Assembly (NCBI RefSeq): GCF_049243985.1
Contig: NC_135384.1
Location: 14,628,501 to 14,692,500, forward strand
Length of the DNA: 64,000 nt
Direction of reading: 5' to 3'
From: Paroedura picta
Lineage: Eukaryota > Chordata > Lepidosauria > Squamata > Gekkonidae
In this document: positions 20,001-30,900 of the stretch, in pieces
Layout of the letters: each line of letters starts with the position of its first letter
Numbering within the stretch: position 1 is the stretch's first letter
The notes under the pieces: generated by a model
What the model saw: the letters and a program-made list of their open reading frames with translations, nothing else
Told to the model about the DNA's origin: nothing
The model's database searches: none
Translations under genes and position numbers: made by a program

Positions 20001-22840
20001 TAAAACGTTGTGTAACTAGATTGAAAAAGAATAGAAAAACAGTAAGCAGTCCTATTTATGAAATATTGGCAGCTGTGCTAAAAAGAATGGGACCACATAT
20101 ACACACATAAACAAAGTGGAAAAAATTTCAAACCATGTAGGCATTTATTATGTTGGTGGTAGAACTGAATGTGCAAAGCGGAAGGAGAAGGAGAATTCCA
20201 GCCATCTGTGATGGCCAGTTTAATAATTGCTATACCTGCCATGGCTGTATCTTCTGAACATTCAGCCTCCCATCTTCTACCAGTATTCTGTGTATTGATC
20301 CCTGAGTGTGGATGTAGTGCAAAGCATGGGCCACAGCATAGACAGCATTGTAGACATTATAGCTGTGGCCAGTCATCTGCATTTCAAACAAAGGGCCAGG
20401 GAGGCTCTCCAGTTTCTCCTCACCACTGCAGTCTGTCTTAACATCTTCTTGAACATTTTTCAATGAACAGTTGAATGCTTGCTCCCAAAAGTTCTGAATG
20501 AAACCATCTCCTACAGCCCAGGATGGTCTTATGGTCTGAAGGAATTCCTGGAATCCAAGGGGCTGATTGGAATGGACTGTAAAGGACAGGGCACCATGGA
20601 GGGAGTCCGTATCTGTAATACTTTGGAAAGAGAATGACTCAAAGTCAAAGTGTGATGTAACTATCCACACTTTATGCAGAGGAGGCAATAAAGCCAAAGC
20701 AGCTAGGGAAAGAAATATCCTTACAGCCATCATGGTTGGAGGTTCTCCGTGCACAAAAATTACATTGGTTCTTCTGTCCATAAGGATTGGGTACTGATCA
20801 AACTGTCCTGCAAGCAACTCTGCAAACTCTAATAAATAAGTTGTCTGTGGAAATTTATGTGTGAATGCAATACAAATGCTGTTCCTAGAGAGAATAGGTA
20901 GTATTCTCTGCACAAACTGGTTTCCATTGTCATCTTCCATAGCCATGAGCCCAATCCATGTCCACCCAAAATGATTAAGTAACTGTCCAACTCCCCTATA
21001 CTGATGGATGTCACCAGGTACCATCTGATAAAGGGAAGAAAATTGTTGTTTGTCCTCCTTTGCAAGGGAAAAGGACCCGTGAGGGAGCTGAAAGAAAACA
21101 CATTGCAATTCTAAAAAATATTAATGAATTCAGAATTGATAATGATATGCTGGAATTGTAAAGTCTATGTAACCCCATGCTTGTAGCTTACCTGAGGGGT
21201 CTTGTAGACATTCAGGATAGAGGACATCTGAGCAGAGGTTTCAGACAAACGCCCTCCTATGACAGCTATGACTTTCTGCCGGTTATCACAGCTGAAGTTA
21301 GGGACCAGTTTCTGCTGTGCAGAAAGCACATTTAGGGTGGCCTTAAAAGTCATTCTTCCAAGGTTGTAGCTGTTGAAGATGTAGAGCCCCAGGCTGGCAT
21401 TCGGCAACAAGTTTGTTTTCTCATTCACCTCTTTCACGGCAAAAGCCATGGCCAAAATGTGCTGGTAATGTTTTGTTACTGACCTGCAAACATAGATTAA
21501 GATGGGTAGCCATGTTGGTCTGAAGTAGCACAATAAAATCAGAGTCCAGGAGCACCTTTAAGACCAACAAAGACTTATTCAAGGCGTGAGCTTTGTACAC
21601 AGTTTACTAATGTAACAAGATTAACTTTTGCTTATATATTCCTACTGATATGATGGTCAGTTCTTAGTCTGACGAAGAGTGCTTGCACTCGAAAGTTCAC
21701 GCCTTGAATAAGTCTTTGTTGGCCTTAAAGGTGCTCTTGGACTCTGATTTTACTGACCCGCAAACAGTATACTTAGGAAAGTAATCAAACTGCATTTACA
21801 GTGTTCATCCTCCCAGCTCAACTCCCAGTTTATTAATCCTTCTTTTTTTTTTTTATGGCTGTAGCAACTGCTTGGCTTTTCTAAATGCTGTCTTTATACT
21901 GCATTCCATACTGGGCACATTTAGACCTATTATGCACGGCAGCAGCCGTGCTGAGCTGCTGGAGGTTTTGCATGGTAGGGCAGCATGTCCTACCGCTTCC
22001 CTTTACACACGGGGGATGGAATTCCACAGCAGTCAGGCACATGGGATGTGATTCACAAATATTAATGCAAAATGCATAACATTTGAGTGGAATAATTAAG
22101 AATACTGGAAGAAGATGTGTTGCCAAAGGCAATAAAACTTTTAAATAAATGTAACCAGAAATCAAAATCTGAATGTGCTGCTGGATCTTGGAGACTTTGA
22201 AGATTGGGTCCCCTTCTTGAAATCTGACATCACCATTCTGTATATTCTGATAATTACTTATAAGAGCAGAGAAACACAGAAGGGAGGTTCTTTTGTAGGC
22301 TGCAGCACATCCTTAACTCCGAATTACAAAAAGGCAAACTAAATCTGGGAGACTCCAGTATGAATTCTCACAATACCATGGAACTTCTGTATGTTCCTTT
22401 GGGACCCTCTTATATTCTCAGCCTAATCTACCTTTCAGTGCTTTGGTAAGATTAAAAGGGAAGAAAGAAGAGCAATGCATTGAGGGGCAAGGTGGATAGC
22501 CCTGATGCAAATAGAATGGACTGATCAGTCATTCTCTGCTTACGTGCTAACTGCTTGACTACAATGTTCAGATTCAGATAGAAAAAGAAGAAGAAAACCT
22601 TAATCCTTACATAGGATCATCAACCACCATTCGGGCCGGGTGTTCTAGGAATGATGGAGGATTATGGAAGAAAGCAACTTGACTGGCAATCCCACCAATA
22701 AGAAGGTTCCCTGGCTGATAAAAGTTGTGAGGAATAGGAAAGGGGTCATCAGATATGGAGCAATTAATGGAAGACCTCCAACACATTACATGACAGGGCG
22801 GCACCATCAGAAGCAGCATCAGTACCAGCAGAATCTCCAT
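16154..22840 (-). CDS. V2R-B1, vomeronasal type-2 receptor (complete, 6 exons)
   Basis: Second receptor type in the array. Coding exons are 22611-22840, 21192-21483, 20236-21087, 19788-20015, 18456-18582 and 16154-17052; all have GT/AG borders and joining phases, giving 875 aa without stops. It differs from A1 mostly in the ligand domain, linker and TM1, while TM2 to TM7 are nearly the same. The start chosen is the ATG at 22838-22840, directly before the signal sequence [20 protein letters not shown]. Three in-frame ATGs lie above it (22924, 22900, 22888), so a longer N-terminus is possible. The exon-2 acceptor lies inside a target-site duplication made by an insertion in intron 1. Expected role: chemosensory receptor in the vomeronasal epithelium. 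Confidence 0.92.
17487..17560. mobile_element. Remnant of the foldback element's right end
   Basis: CTGTTGCGGGCAGG through CATCCAGGAGGG matches the right terminal part of the element at 47150-47808. The rest is missing here; see the finding on a microhomology deletion. It lies in intron 5 of V2R-B1. Confidence 0.7.
18031..18312 (-). mobile_element. Full-length Sauria-type SINE, intron 5 of B1
   Basis: The minus strand reads GCCTCTTGTGGCGCAGAGTG (tRNA-like A box), a B-box-like GTTCAATCCC motif, and a 3' part with GACGCC, GTCAGACATGA and a terminal ACCTTT unit, as in Sauria SINEs whose tails match Bov-B. It is bounded by a 14-bp target duplication, TATATGTAAGGCTA, at 18017-18030 and 18313-18326. 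The sister copy is at 48301-48601. Confidence 0.85.
18456..18582 (-). CDS. V2R-B1 exon 5: cysteine-rich linker
   Basis: 127 bp. It encodes [18 protein letters not shown], then [18 protein letters not shown], ending in a split Asp codon. It has the same cysteine spacing as A1. The donor is AAGG|GTAAGA and the acceptor is GGACAG. Confidence 0.93.
19141..19268. repeat. Small palindromic repeat, intron 4 of B1
   Basis: The left half (ATAAAATCAGAATCCAGTAG, CACCTTTAAGG) is the imperfect reverse complement of the right half (TCTTAAAGGTG, GGACTCTGATTTTATTG), giving arms of about 40 bp around AAATATTT. It belongs to the family at 21493-21749. Sister copy: 49429-49556. Confidence 0.6.
19788..20015 (-). 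CDS. V2R-B1 exon 4: ligand-domain C-terminal part
   Basis: 228 bp, phase 0. It starts [12 protein letters not shown] and ends HRSFNQ at CAG|GTGAGA. It contains an N-N-S sequon and an N-R-S sequon. It differs from B2 at two visible codons. I translated it base by base and found no stop. Confidence 0.92.
20236..21087 (-). CDS. V2R-B1 exon 3: core of the ligand domain
   Basis: 852 bp, phase 0. It starts [16 protein letters not shown], contains [18 protein letters not shown] and ends [18 protein letters not shown] carries an N-glycosylation sequon absent from A-type genes. Five visible differences from B2. The preceding intron is only 104 bp. Confidence 0.95.
21192..21483 (-). CDS. V2R-B1 exon 2: ligand-domain lobe 1
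   Basis: 292 bp. It encodes [20 protein letters not shown] and [19 protein letters not shown], ending KTPQ at CAG|GTAAGC. The acceptor TTTGCAG at 21484-21490 lies within a 17-bp direct repeat flanking an insertion. Confidence 0.94.
21493..21749. mobile_element. Palindromic insertion at the exon-2 acceptor of B1
   Basis: Arms of about 75 bp are inverted: AGCACAATAAAATCAGAGTC to GACTTATTCAAGGCGTGAGC on the left, and TTCACGCCTTGAATAAGTC to GGACTCTGATTTTACTG on the right. The flanking 17-bp repeats (21476-21492 and 21750-21766) differ at one base. V2R-B2 has the uninterrupted site near 51765-51785, so this is an insertion in B1. The class is uncertain; it may be a SINE-like or composite element. 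Confidence 0.75.
21925..22040. mobile_element. Left end of a MITE, truncated
   Basis: It starts CTATTATGCACGGCAGCAG and matches the left end of the longer element at 51927-52491. The rest, with about 1.6 kb of following sequence present in B2, is absent here. Confidence 0.55.
22611..22840 (-). CDS. V2R-B1 exon 1: signal peptide and N-terminus
   Basis: 230 bp from the chosen ATG to CCTAT|GTAAGG. Signal peptide [20 protein letters not shown], then [26 protein letters not shown] and [12 protein letters not shown]. The frame is open for 28 further codons upstream with three ATGs. The upstream extension includes [13 protein letters not shown], whose A-type counterpart has no ATG. Confidence 0.85.
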
Positions 22841-23068
22841 GACAAGACTTCCCTTCCAGTGGCAGAAAACGGCTTTCCCATCCGCCATATTATACCACAT
22901 TAGTTTTGCCACTTCATTCCTCATGTGACTGATGACTCTTTTGGTTGCTTGTTTTAAAAACGTTCATAGAAGAAAATGGCTTCTTGCTGCTCCTGAATTA
23001 GAAGGCATAATTAGTATTCATATCATAGTACTCTATTGAGGTTCCAAAGAAATCAATATATGGGAAAA

Positions 23069-23080
23069 GAATATAAAGAG
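23069..23080 (-). promoter_or_regulatory. Candidate TATA-like box of V2R-B1
   Basis: CTCTTTATATTC on the minus strand, 229 bp above the chosen ATG, in the same conserved block as in A1. Confidence 0.3.
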
Positions 23081-23109
23081 ATTGAAACATTTCTGCTCAT
23101 TTTATGACT

Positions 23110-24741
23110 CAAGGGGAATTTTTATCCTTAATATTGTGGATAATTCCTTTTTCACTTCTTGGATGACATCCTGATCCCTTTCATCAAAAATTCTATGTAT
23201 TATTTGATTCTCATCTACACTAGTTTATGTCACTTATTTCCAATATTTGACTAGTGGTTTTTGCAAGTGGAGAAATTGGGGCACTCGACCAATAGGTGAC
23301 ATAAGATGTCAGCAATACCTTATCCATGAAGATAATCATCTAAAAGATCCTTTCTGGATATATTGGATGAGAGGATATTTAGCTGCACTAAAAAAAAAAA
23401 AAGCTCTTCTTAGAGAACTAATATTTCCAAGTATATATAAGAAAAGATCTATACACATGGAGGATTCCTCAATACTGAGGGGAGCCAATGCTATTGGACA
23501 TTGACCTCAATACCTGGATATCTATGTCCTCCATTCTCTGCATTATTTGACTCTTGATTGTTATCTCTTCTTAGGCAACTAGGAGATGGATATCCAGCCC
23601 AATGTGCTGCATTTTCCCTAATAAGGGTCACCTAACAGTTTATAGTGTAGAGAGCTTGTTGCTGCATAAAACCCAGCATTTAAACTTGTTTAGGCAGGCT
23701 CTAGTTTCAAGAGTATGCTGGCCAAGCCCTGCTGCAGCTTCGTACATTCAAAAGGCTTCAAAACAATTGTCTAAAGATTGTTGGCTTTCCAACAAGAGTA
23801 GGAATATGTTACAATATTACACGTAAAAATGATTTTAAAAACCACACTCTATGAGGGAAACAACTGAAGGAAACCTACCATAAAATGGACTGGGAAAGGG
23901 GGATATAGGCAATCATCCAGATCCTCTTTAATTCAAGATGCAGTTTTGATTAATGTCATCATCTGTACATCTTAAATGCCCTCAGGAAGTCCATCACACA
24001 TGATGAAGAAGCCAGTCATTTTGACAATTTGGCTAGAGATTATTGCACCCCACTGAGGACTGCTTCACATCCTCACACCTGCTACCCAGTAAACTAGGAG
24101 TGTGGAGAGAAGACTTTGTTGTCTCCAAAGTTCTAGCAGGCCACCTGATTCCTTTGTTTTGCTAAAGTGGTAAAGAACTCTCTGGGTCATGAAGCTTCTG
24201 ACAAAACTGGGGCCAACATAACTTTGTCTTCTGCTTTTCTTTCTGATTGTGTGTGCGTGTATGTGTTGAACAAATTTAATTGATGTGATAAACCACATCC
24301 TTTTCAATGGGTAGTATCCAGAGCCAGTTGCCTTCTCTTAAAGTACTAGACCCAACTTGTATTAGCAGAAACCAATGACTCTAATGCCACCACAAATCAG
24401 TCCGTGTATCAATCATTTCACATCAGAGCATGTATGATATGCATTTCAGTTCCCTAAGCTTTGTCAGCCTGCAGGTTCCTTTGGCATATTGGCTCAGGAT
24501 GGTGAGCTAAGCTACAAATAGGCTGCCATGGGTGACGAAGCAAATCTCATTATATCAGGGAGTGCGGATATAGTAACTTTGAAAGTAGGTCAATCATTTT
24601 GGGCAGAACCTCTGTATAACTGGATCCTCATCTTTCAGTATCTACCCTAATTCTATAGACATGTAATATAAACTTATGCCAAGGAAAAGGCAGGGAGGGG
24701 GGAATAATATTTCTTCTTTTGGCAATCTTTTTACATATTCT
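23110..24741. other. 5' flank of V2R-B1, no gene seen
   Basis: Homologous but diverged (roughly one base in ten by eye) to 55970-57620 upstream of V2R-B2, and partly to 11900-12400 and 38220-38570 upstream of the A genes. Shared landmarks include CTGAGGACTGCTTC and CTCTTAAAGTACTA. This marks an older duplication layer. No coding frame is supported. Confidence 0.6.
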
Positions 24742-25919
24742 CCTTACAGTGGTGAACAGTAAGGAAGTGATTCTGGCCAGATTGTGTTAGGAGAATTAAT
24801 TGATTTTGAGGAAGGAACAGAAGTAAATATGTTGATATTATTTTTAACTAACAGTTTTAATATATGACACAATCCCACATTCCTGCAAAAATCAAAAAAA
24901 GTCCCAATTGGCTCCCACGGCAATCTGAAATGCGGTGTATTTGAATGGGTATTTCCGGATCCCTTCAGGTCACCACAGAAGGGGGAGGAGCTGGGCTTGG
25001 AAGGCCTGGCTTTACCAACATCCACATGATCCTGCAAGAGGAGAGGCCCCATTGGGCCCCAGGGTGGCTAAAGGAACATGGAAAATACGATATTGATAGA
25101 AATCAAAATCCCAGTATTACCCTCGATATTTTTACCATCAAACCCCAACACTTAGTGCTTATAAAATTGTTTGTGACAAACAGCGCTGTTTTCTTATTTG
25201 TTAGTTTCATGCATGGATATAGCTCCAGACAGACTGCCTCCTCTCAGGAAAAATCTTTACAAAACTTCAAAGAAAGAAAGCAACTTGTAAGCAACCGAGG
25301 AAGGCAGAATTCTGCAGCCACGGAAATACCATGAGGTTCTGTGAGTTTTATATCTATAGCTTAAACCTTTGAACTTGAGACTGATGTACCCAAAGAACAC
25401 TTCCCGGGAGCATCTGCTTGGGGAGGGAGTCAAGATAACTTGGCCAACTAAGTCCAATCTGCAGACACCTTGGAGGGCATGTAGCCTTTAGTGATTTCCC
25501 CGGCAAGTTTGTTGACTCTAGCTGGATGGCACAAGCAGGCACCCAGGGCAGGCTCCTGGGTGCCTATATAACTCAAACCCTCCAAAACAGAGATCCTATG
25601 GCTGGGAAGGAAGTAGGCAGGACAGGAAGCATGATTAATCACTCGTGCCAGAACACAACTGAATTCCATGCCTCTAGGCAGAAATTTGAGGGTGAACTGG
25701 AAACAGCTCTTTTGTCTTGTTGTCTATGGAGGTGCTAGTCATAAAGGTAGCCTGCCAGGCATTTTGTCATTTGCATCAGGTTGAGGCTACTAGCACCCTA
25801 CCTTTCTTCAAAGCACATATTCATGATGCTCCATGCAATGGTCACCTCCAGAATTATATTCTGTTACTCACTCTATGCAGGCCTGCCCATATCCCTGACT
25901 CAGGAATTGAATCTGGTGA

Positions 25920-26380
25920 AAAATGTGACCGCTAGGGTCCTCATAGGAACTCCTTAGAACCAGTGTTGAGGCAGCTGCATTGGCTACCAGCTGTAGTCTT
26001 GACCAGGTTCAAGGTATTGGTTTGATGTTTAAGGGCCTTCACAGTCTGGCATCAATATATATGAAGGACCACCTATTGAATATATATGAAGGACCACCTA
26101 TTGCCCTAAGACTCCCACAGGGTAGTAATTTGTTGGTGATTCCTGGCCCCAAGAAGTTCAGGAGACCTAGACCAGGGCCAAGGATTTTTCGATCCTGGCC
26201 TCAACCTGGTAGAATGAGATCCCTGAAAAGCTGAGTGCTCTCCTGTAGCTTATGGCATTTTGCAGGGTCTGCAAGATGGAGCTCTTCCACAAGTTCTATA
26301 GTTGAGGCCATGGCATGGAAGATCAGGTGGGCCCCCCAGGAGAAAATGCCACAAGCCCGACCATCACCACTGGTGTCAAG
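25920..26380 (+). repeat. LINE 3'-region remnant, copy 2
   Basis: Partner of 1195-1640. It carries an extra 25-bp tandem copy (26054-26078 and 26079-26103, unit starting AATATATATGAAGG) that is single in the first block at about 1317-1341. Nothing else is recognised in 24742-26940. Confidence 0.45.
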
Positions 26381-26943
26381 GGCAGACAAAACTCACAACC
26401 AGGCTTCTATAGAACGAAAGCTTTAATTGGAAGTAGATCTGAACACTTAAACATCTGAAGTCAAGACTGTTCAATATCGGGGAGGCAAGCAGTTATCAAT
26501 ACAATTCTCCTGCCGAAACCAGACCCGTTCCCAAGGGGAGGGTGTCATCCCCCACCCAGGTGCCATCCCAGGCTTCCTGCCAAAGTGTCTGTTAGCAAGG
26601 CCTTGGTCAGCCCGGCGCCCCAGACTGCAGATAAGATGTTTACAGGGACACTGGTAACAATGTACCACAGCAGGGAGAACATGCAGTGTGAAAGTGGAGG
26701 GATCAAAGGAAGGGGAGGGGATCAAAGATATACTACAGAGCCATAAGCATTTTGGTTACATGGGAAAGACAGCAAGAGCACAGCACACAAAGATGGAGTC
26801 TCTCAGGTCCGGTGGAATCAAACATGGCAGAGAGCAGGGGACTGATCCTGACAGCTGGTGGATTGCCAGAGTTTGGAGTTCCCTACAGTGCACTGAGAGT
26901 CAGTGTGGGGGTTATTATATTTTGAATGTTTTTATGTAGTGTT

Positions 26944-26949
26944 TTTATT
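26944..26949 (-). promoter_or_regulatory. Candidate poly(A) signal of V2R-A2
   Basis: AATAAA on the minus strand, 135 nt past the stop, at the same place as in A1. Confidence 0.45.
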
Positions 26950-27083
26950 TTGTGACTTGATGCAAGATGGCTGAAAATAAATGAAAGAACAACAATAAAT
27001 GGAATAACAACAACAACAATCATCATCAACATACAGCCCATACAGCCCAAATTTGTGTTTCAAGATAAAAATGGCAGAATATT

Positions 27084-27982
27084 TCATACTTTCCTAATAA
27101 TTTTATCCTGAATATTCATCTCTGGCCTAAGGAATATTATGTAGCATTTTGGGAAAAAGATGCAAACCAGTAAGCCAGCACCAGAAGACAAGATGGAGAA
27201 GATCTCCACAGCCACCATGAATTTTCCTTTAGAGCTCATATAACTTGGAATAAAGGAAAACCAAACACTGCAAAACACCAACATACTGAAAGTGATGAAC
27301 TTGGCTTCATTGAAACTGCCAGGTAACTTCCTAGCAAGAAAAGCCACTGTGAAGCTGACACTAGCCAGAAAGCCCAAATAGCCAAGGACCAAATAAAACA
27401 TAGTAGCAGAACCCTCATTACATTCCAGGATGATTGTCTTGGGTTGGGAATGCATATTCATTTGGGGGAAGGGAGGGGAAATACATACCCAAATGATACA
27501 AATCACTGCTTGAAATAAGGAGCCAGAGAGGACAATGGAATGGGCCAGTTTTTTACCCACCCATCTCCTCATGTGGGACCCTGGTTTGGTGGCAATGAAT
27601 GCCAGGATCACAGTAATGGTTTTGGCTAAGATGGTACAAAGAGCCACACAGAAGATGAGGACAAAACTCGTTTGACGCAGGAGGCAAGTCACCTTTCCTG
27701 GCTCTCCAATGAACAGCAAGGAGCTGAGGAAGCAAAGGAGAAGGGAGAGTAGGAGAATGTAGGTGAGGCTCCGGTTGTTGGCTTTAACAATGGGAGTGTT
27801 TTTGTATTTCATGAAGGTTCCTAGCACAAAAGCTGTGACCAGAGAAAAAGATACAGACAAGATGACAAAGTTGATCCCTAAGGTATCTTCATAGGAAAGG
27901 TAGGTTGGGATCTTGGGAAGGCATTCATGATGGTCTTCGCTTGGATAGTGGTCATCTAGACATCTGACACAGGCATCCATAT
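27084..27982 (-). CDS. V2R-A2 exon 6: 7TM domain
   Basis: 899 bp. It encodes [19 protein letters not shown] onward. Differences from A1 by eye: CPDD to CLDD, GIS to GIN, CTVL to CTIL, FMAT to FIAT, QAMI to QAVI, QEKI to QDKI. It ends at the same stop. Confidence 0.95.
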
Positions 27983-30900
27983 CTGAAGGAATCAAAAGAG
28001 CTGTTTCAGTATGTCAAGGCTGTGAACACTATCTAAGTGGTAATCATATACATGAGGTAGAAATTTATGTGACTGCCTTCCTTTTCTTCCTTCTGCATCC
28101 CCTCAATACATATATGTCAATGGTTTGAAATAATGGTATTGCTAATGGGTTTGTTGGCTGACTAAGTATTGGGCCTGTCAGACATTCTATGCACAAGAAA
28201 GATCTCTTTCGTTCCATCTTTCCTCTTGTCCTGAGGGATACATTTTAAAAAAAGATCTTAGTTCTGCCATATTAAAACATAGAAAAACAATCACAAGTTT
28301 TGGTTTGTATGAGAAATTTATACCATTGTGAATGCATTGATTTAGAATATTAATCACCTCCCAGTCATCAGTGTCTTTATTTCGCTGTCTAGAATTCTTT
28401 CATGTAAGAAAGAGAAGGATTCAGCTCCCTTCTGTTTCTTCCTCATACAGCTGTGTTTTATGTGATGCCCTTGAAGAAGAAGAAGAAGAAGAAGAAGAAG
28501 AAGAAGAAGAAGAAGAAGAAGAAGAAGAAGAAGAAGAAGAGTTGGTTCTTATATGCCACTTTTCCCTACCCGAAGGAGGCTCAAAGCGGCTTACATTCAA
28601 CTTCCCTTTCCTCTCCCCACAACAGACACCCTGTGGGGTGGGTGAGACTGAGAGAGCCCTGATATCACTGCTCGGTCAGAACAGTTTTATCAGTGCCGTG
28701 GTGAGCCCAAGGTCACCCAGCTGGCTGCATGTGGGGGAGCGCAGAATCGAACCCAGCTTGCCAGATTAGAAGTCCGCACTGGCGGACCAAACTGGTGGTG
28801 GATCAGACAGATAGTTGATCAAAAAGCCAAAATATAGGCTGGAAGAGTCTATCTTTCTTCTTTGCCCCTTGCCCAGCACTCTTCCTCAGAAAGCTCACAC
28901 CTTGAATAAACCTTTGTTGGTCTTAAAGGTTCTACTGGATTCTGATTTGATTGGGCTAATTCAGACCAACACAGCTACTCATTTGAATCACATTAACACA
29001 TCCGAGTCTTTGTAAGAACTACAGTACAAAGAAAATTAAAAGTCATGAAGGAAGGAAGGAAGGAAGGAAGGAAGGAAGGAAGGAAGGAAGGAAGGAAGGA
29101 AGGAAGGAAGGAAGGAAGGAAGGAAGGAAGGAAAAGAATGATCTTTCAGATTGATGCATCTAGTAGGTTGTCTCTTAAGAACCTGAACTATATGCCAACT
29201 AACCCTGCAAATAAGTTGGATGTCCCATGGATATGCCTCTAATCAGATTGTTTAAATTTAAAAATCAAATGTTGAGTCCAGCACCACCTTTAAGAGCAAC
29301 AAAGTTTAATTCTGGGTATGCTAATTCACTCCTATTCACAAATCTTACCAACTGCTTTAATTCAACCTTAGCTAGAACTATAGAACACACAAGCTAGAAC
29401 ACACAAACACACCCCCCGAGACATTAACTAGGTAATCCTGGTAAATACACCCTCCCCCCATCTTCTCACTATCTCTATCAGGCTGAGCGATATGAAAGGC
29501 TTGAGGAAGTCTTTTTCAATTAATCTGGAGAAGTGTGCATGCACTCCAAACTTTGTTCCTGGAATCAAGCTTCACCTGTCCGGCATATGCCAGTTGACTG
29601 AAACTTTATCCTACTGCTTCAGACCAACACACCTGAATCTAAATATTCAACATTATTTGTTCAGGGTGATGGGGACTTTAGGGCTATGATTTACTGCATA
29701 ACCAAGTATAGCCAATTTGCCAGAATCCGATAAGCGATTTTTGCTATGATTTTAACCTGGTCCAAGTTCCCAGAATCCGGAAAGTGACCGTGCTTCATTC
29801 TACTTCATGGAAAGCTCCGTTTTCTTGACTCCAATTATTTCTCCTGTTCTACCAGAATGTTTCACAACATACCTATTTGCTCAGAAATCATCCCTTCTGG
29901 ACAAGGCGTACAATCATAGCAGCAAAATTTCTCTCCCTCCTTCTGTGTCTTGCTGGAGCCAGGCTGGCATGGGTCATTGCAGACAGAAATGGGAAGCACC
30001 TGTCCATAAACAGAATGGGAGCATAGCACCAAGTTATTTTCCATTGATAATAGGTGGAAGAAATTACATCTGAGAAATCAAATTAGCATTTTGTATTAAG
30101 CGGGAGGTTTTCTGTGCTGTCAACACTCAGGGGCTTTCCGCACCGGGATCCTTGTAGCAAATTGTTTGCTGAACAAAAAATCGCCATTTAAAATAGTGGA
30201 ATTTGTCGTTATGCATACCTGACTTTGTAGTGGAATCCAGTTGCGTTTCCATCATTTCCCACAAGCTTCCGGTCTCAGCAAAAATCTCTAGAAAGGAAGC
30301 GCTATTGCCGAGCTCGTCCCGCCCCTGGCCATCAAGCAGCCAATGGGCAGCCGTTAGCATGCTCCCAAACAGCCCCTTTCCCTTTAAGAAAGGTTTTTTT
30401 TTTTTAAACACACCCGTTGCAACGAATATGCGTTGATTCGTTGCAACGGAGAGACCCATCCAGCTGGCAGGTGTGTTTAAGCTGTCGTTTCATCGTTGCC
30501 ACGCTCCCCCCGAGTGAAAAAAAAAAAACCCACCCTCATGGGCCCAATTTTCGGCCGAAAACAGTGTAAAAAATAAAGGGAAAATACATCAGCAAACGGG
30601 CTTCTCTGTTGTTTGTGCTTAGTGACTGTAAAGAGCTCTGGGGAGGGACTGCAGCCGGGGAAGCCTCACTGGGTAAACGAGGCTTGCCGGTGCGTTGATC
30701 TCCGCTTGCTCGGAGAAAAAAAAATGGCGATCGCTTCGCCGGAAGATCAGAGGAGAGAGCCAGGGGGAGAGACTTTGTAGAAACCACAACAATGGTAACG
30801 CACAGAACTTTCCCGCTAGTATTGCTGATTGGTTGCAGGAGTGTAGCGCTTTCCAGAGGGTGAATCCACTTTTGGGGATTTCCCTGAAAGCGCTACAAGG

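Larger units (their letters stand above)
1..21900. repeat. Recent segmental duplication, copy 1 (A1+B1 block)
   Basis: This block matches 24742-51900 nearly base for base over long runs, in the same orientation, interrupted by indels caused mostly by transposable elements. Alignment begins at the first base of the window, so the left boundary lies outside. Similarity falls in intron 1 of V2R-B1 near 21900, beyond which the matching region (53715-57770) is visibly more diverged. The block holds two complete V2R genes, so one event doubled two receptors at once. Confidence 0.85.

Noticed and set aside
28472-28540. Regular repeats as a possible CRISPR array or minisatellite system
   Set aside because: These are simple triplet and tetranucleotide microsatellites without spacers, in a vertebrate genome.
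28371-28769. Open frame with a long run of Glu codons
   Set aside because: It is translation of the GAA tail and body of a tRNA-derived SINE; the same occurs at 35146-35577 and 62951-63232.
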